Assembly (NCBI GenBank): GCA_021845555.1 | Contig: JAJZVS010000143.1 | Coordinates: forward strand, 1-9,106 | Source of the DNA: Pseudomonadota bacterium | GTDB taxonomy: Bacteria > Pseudomonadota > Alphaproteobacteria > Acetobacterales > Acetobacteraceae | Direction of reading: 5' to 3' | Length of the DNA stretch: 9,106 bases | Shown: one piece after another, positions 6,854-9,106 of the stretch | Numbering within the stretch: position 1 is the first letter of the stretch | Layout of the letters: each line of letters begins with the position of its first letter | The notes under the pieces: generated by a model | Told to the model about the DNA's origin: nothing | The model's input: the letters and a program-made list of their open reading frames with translations, nothing else | The model's database searches: none | Program-made: the position numbers and the translations under genes

Positions 6854-8329
6854 CTACAGATACCCCGTGCCCATCTCGGCGGCGAAGCGCCCCGGATCCC
6901 CCTCCCACACCACCCTGGCGTGTTCCAGCACATAGACGCGGTCCGCATGCGGCAGGGCGAAGGTCACGTTCTGCTCGCCCAGCAGCACGGTGATCGGGGT
7001 CGTCTCGCGCAGCCGCGCGAGCGCCTTCGAGAGCTGCTCCAGGATCACCGGCGCGAGGCCCAGCGTCGGCTCGTCCAGGATCAGCAGCCGGGGCTTCATC
7101 ATCAGCGCGCGCGCGATCGCTAGCATCTGCTGCTCGCCGCCCGACAGCGTGCGCGCGGCCTGGCGCTCGCGCTCGCGCAGGATCGGGAACAGGTCGAGCA
7201 GCCAGGCCAGCTGGCGGTCGCGCTCGGCGGCGGGCAGGTGCTGGCCGCCGAGGTCGAGGTTCTCCCGCACGCTCATGTCGCCGAACAGCTCGCGGGTTTC
7301 CGGGCACTGCACCACGCCGCCGCGCGCGATCGCCGCCGGGCTGCGCCCGCGCAGGCTCGCCCCCGCCCAGGCAATCGTCCCGCTGTACGGCACCAGGCCG
7401 GAAATGGCGTTGAACAGCGTCGTCTTGCCGGCCCCGTTCAGCCCGACCACCGAGACGAACTCGCCGGCGCGCACATGGAGCGAGACCTTCTGCAACGCCT
7501 GCGCCTTGCCGTAGAACACTTCCAGATCGCGCACGTCCAGCAGCGATTCGCCGCCCTTGACATCCAGCTCCTTGCGCGGGTGGGTCTCGATCGCGCCGCC
7601 GATATAGACGCGGCGGACCGTCTCGTTCGACATCACCTCCTGGGCGCTGCCTTCGGCGATATGCTCGCCGAGGTACATCGCCAGCACGCGGTCCACCAGC
7701 CGGGCGACGCCCTTCACGTTATGATCGACCAGCAGGACCGCCCGCCCGTCCTGGCGGAACTGGTCGATCAGCGCGGAGAAGGCGGACACCTCGGCCGAGG
7801 TCAGACCGGCGAACGGCTCATCGACCAGCACCACCTTCGGATCGCGCGCCAGCGCCTTGGCCATCTCCAGCCGGCGCAGGTCGGCGAACGGCAGGGTGGG
7901 GGGGCGGCGGTCCATCACGTCGCCCAGTCCGACCCGCTCGGCGATGGCACGCGCACGCCCTTCCACATGCGGCTCGGCGGCGAGCTTGAACAGCGAGTCC
8001 GGGAGCAGGGCGAGCTTGATGTTCTCCAGCACCGTCTGGCGGTGCAGCGGGCGGGAGTGCTGGAACACGATGCCGACACCACGGCGGGCGATCCGATGCG
8101 TGGGCCAGCCGGCGATGTCGGTGCCTTCCAGCGCGATGGTGCCGGCGTTCGGCTTCTCGATCCCCATCACCAGCTTCATCACGGTCGATTTGCCCGAGCC
8201 GTTCGGCCCGATCAGGCCGAGGATCTCGCCGGGGCGGATTTGGAATCCGATATCCTTCACGGCAACCAGGCCGCCGAACCGCTTGGTCAGGCCCGCGACC
8301 TTCAGCAACGGTTCGCTGCTCCGGCTCAT
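6854..8329 (-). CDS. livGF: Fused branched-chain amino acid-type ABC ATPase (LivG-LivF in one polypeptide)
   Basis: A single uninterrupted 491-residue frame encodes two complete ABC domains. Domain 1 (about 7-245) is LivG-like: Walker A GPNGSGKST (41-49), Q90, Walker B VVLVDEP (D170/E171) and H203 in LLVDHNV. Its signature region reads LPFADLRRLE (146-155), lacking the glycine of the usual YG(Q/D)QRR form. Domain 2 (about 262-491) is LivF-like: Walker A GLNGAGKTT (296-304), signature LSGGEQQ (395-401), Walker B LLILDEP (D419/E420) and the LivF-typical EQN (452-454) in place of a switch histidine. The linker is about 245-262. The ATG at 8329-8327 overlaps the livM stop as ATGA and has a ribosome site (GAGGG, seven bases upstream). 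The protein should energise LivM and its partner in import of branched-chain amino acids or another HAAT-family solute. The frame stays open upstream of 8329, but there it is only a shadow of livM. Confidence 0.93.
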   Translation of the reverse strand: MSRSSEPLLKVAGLTKRFGGLVAVKDIGFQIRPGEILGLIGPNGSGKSTVMKLVMGIEKPNAGTIALEGTDIAGWPTHRIARRGVGIVFQHSRPLHRQTVLENIKLALLPDSLFKLAAEPHVEGRARAIAERVGLGDVMDRRPPTLPFADLRRLEMAKALARDPKVVLVDEPFAGLTSAEVSAFSALIDQFRQDGRAVLLVDHNVKGVARLVDRVLAMYLGEHIAEGSAQEVMSNETVRRVYIGGAIETHPRKELDVKGGESLLDVRDLEVFYGKAQALQKVSLHVRAGEFVSVVGLNGAGKTTLFNAISGLVPYSGTIAWAGASLRGRSPAAIARGGVVQCPETRELFGDMSVRENLDLGGQHLPAAERDRQLAWLLDLFPILRERERQAARTLSGGEQQMLAIARALMMKPRLLILDEPTLGLAPVILEQLSKALARLRETTPITVLLGEQNVTFALPHADRVYVLEHARVVWEGDPGRFAAEMGTGYL

Positions 8330-9106
8330 CGCGAGGCCCTCGGCCGCAGCACGTAGCCGAGCACGCCATCCGGCAGGAACAGCACCACCAGCAGCGCGAT
8401 CCCCGACACCACGAAGGTGTTGAGCTGCCCGATCGGGCGCAGCAGCTCGTCGAACAGGAGCAGGAAGATGGAACCGAACACGCCGCCGAGGATGGTGCGC
8501 CGCCCGCCCAGCACCACCGCGATGATGATCTGCACAGCGATCGACAAATCGACCACGGTATCGACCGAGGCCGTGCCTTCGTAGAACACGAGCATGCCGC
8601 CGGCGAGACCGGAAAACAGCGCGCTGATGCAGAACGCCGCCAGCTTGTGCTTGGTGACGTTGAAGCCGAGCGCCGCGGCTTCGATCCGGTCCTGGCCGGT
8701 CGCCTGCAGGATCAGGCCGAGCGAGGAGCGCGACAGGCCGAACAGGATCGCCCCGCAGATCACCATGAACCCGAAGGCGTACCAGTAGTTCACCTTGGCG
8801 CTGATCGAGAGTACGTCCGGCACCATCATGCCGATCTCGCCGCCGGTGACGCCGGCGAAAATCACGATCAAGTCGAGCAGCAGCAGCACCGCGACCAGGG
8901 TGATCAGCCCGAAATAGGGACCGCGCAGACGCAGCGCCGGCAGGGCCAGCGCCGCGCCGCCGATCACGGCGGCGACCGCCCCGCCGGCAAGACAAAGCGG
9001 GATCGGCCAGCCGGCATTGTTGAGCAGACCGGCACCGTAGGCACCGAGGCCGATCAGAAAGGTGGGTCCGAAATTCACCTCGCCGGCGAAGCCGAACAGC
9101 AGGTCC
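8326..9106 (-). CDS. livM: Branched-chain amino acid-type ABC transporter permease, LivM family (N-terminus outside window)
   Basis: Membrane permease of a HAAT-type importer, missing its 5' end. The frame is open to the right edge and begins with DLLFGFAGEVNFGPTFLIG, which matches the conserved LivM stretch (usual form GYAGLLNFG near the N-terminus), so only a short N-terminal part is missing. The GTG at 9078 could be read as a start, but it lies inside that conserved motif and is rejected. Other hallmarks are LRLRGPYFGLITLV, FAGVTGGEIGM, the coupling loop AAALGFNVTKHKLAAFCISALFSGLAGGM, and VVLGGRRTILGGVFGS near the end. Several hydrophobic helices are evident. The stop overlaps the livGF start as ATGA. 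The partner permease LivH and the binding protein are not in the window and may lie to the right. Confidence 0.92.
   Translation of the reverse strand, partial: DLLFGFAGEVNFGPTFLIGLGAYGAGLLNNAGWPIPLCLAGGAVAAVIGGAALALPALRLRGPYFGLITLVAVLLLLDLIVIFAGVTGGEIGMMVPDVLSISAKVNYWYAFGFMVICGAILFGLSRSSLGLILQATGQDRIEAAALGFNVTKHKLAAFCISALFSGLAGGMLVFYEGTASVDTVVDLSIAVQIIIAVVLGGRRTILGGVFGSIFLLLFDELLRPIGQLNTFVVSGIALLVVLFLPDGVLGYVLRPRASR
8337..8341 (-). promoter_or_regulatory. Ribosome binding site of livGF
   Basis: On the minus strand GAGGG lies seven bases before the ATG at 8329, inside the end of livM. It supports that start over any upstream reading of the same frame, and it adds to the ATGA overlap as a sign of efficient coupled translation. 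Confidence 0.55.

Noticed and set aside
6777..7307. Upstream extension of the beta-helix frame to a far start at 7307
   Set aside because: That stretch overlaps the LivF domain in another frame and reads as Pro/Arg/Ala-rich shadow with no signal peptide.
7238..8356. 372-codon plus-strand ORF over livGF
   Set aside because: Antisense composition (Arg, His, Gln, Asp) without family motifs. The minus strand holds two full sets of ABC motifs.
8330..8995. N-terminal extension of livGF over livM, giving a 713-residue protein
   Set aside because: The extension is Arg/Gly-rich shadow of livM. LivG begins normally at the ATG at 8329, with a ribosome site and an ATGA overlap.

Overview
The window is very GC-rich, tightly packed and bacterial. 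It holds two ABC-type uptake systems that converge on each other, with one extracellular-type protein gene between them. The strong G/C third-position bias, the Liv and Dpp transporter sequences and a PEP-CTERM sorting tail suggest an alphaproteobacterium, perhaps of the Rhodospirillales/Acetobacteraceae type. That placement is inference from style, not from a marker gene.

Layout. Positions 1-52 (minus strand) carry the first 17 codons of an unidentified gene that leaves the window. A G-rich leader with four degenerate copies of an 11-base unit follows (about 100-172). From 191 to 5284 on the plus strand runs a head-to-tail cluster: an AI-2E family (PerM-like) membrane protein, then dppB, dppC, dppD and dppF, which encode two permeases and two ATPases of a peptide/opine/nickel-type transporter. 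All junctions overlap or nearly touch (ATGA, TGATG, a 16-nt gap filled by a six-codon mini-ORF, and an 8-nt overlap), so the five genes are probably one transcript with coupled translation. No periplasmic solute-binding protein (DppA) is in the window.

On the minus strand, read from the right edge, are livM (permease, 5' end outside the window), a single ORF that fuses the two branched-chain amino acid ATPases (LivG-LivF), and a 492-residue right-handed beta-helix protein ending in a PEP-CTERM signal. livM and livGF overlap by ATGA. The beta-helix gene follows 77 nt later and ends 13 nt from dppF. That short gap and the adjoining coding end contain two small GC-rich hairpins.

How the parts work together. 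DppB/DppC would form the membrane channel driven by DppD/DppF. LivM (with a LivH outside the window) would be driven by the fused LivGF. Both systems need binding proteins encoded elsewhere. The beta-helix protein is probably exported and anchored or processed by an exosortase, though it has no recognisable N-terminal signal peptide.

I see no clearly new system. The points most worth a second look are the LivG-LivF fusion with a Shine-Dalgarno-like remnant in its linker, the PEP-CTERM protein lacking an obvious signal peptide, the AI-2E gene coupled to dpp, and the mini-ORF with a G6 run between dppC and dppD. No tRNA, rRNA, CRISPR array or insertion sequence was recognised.
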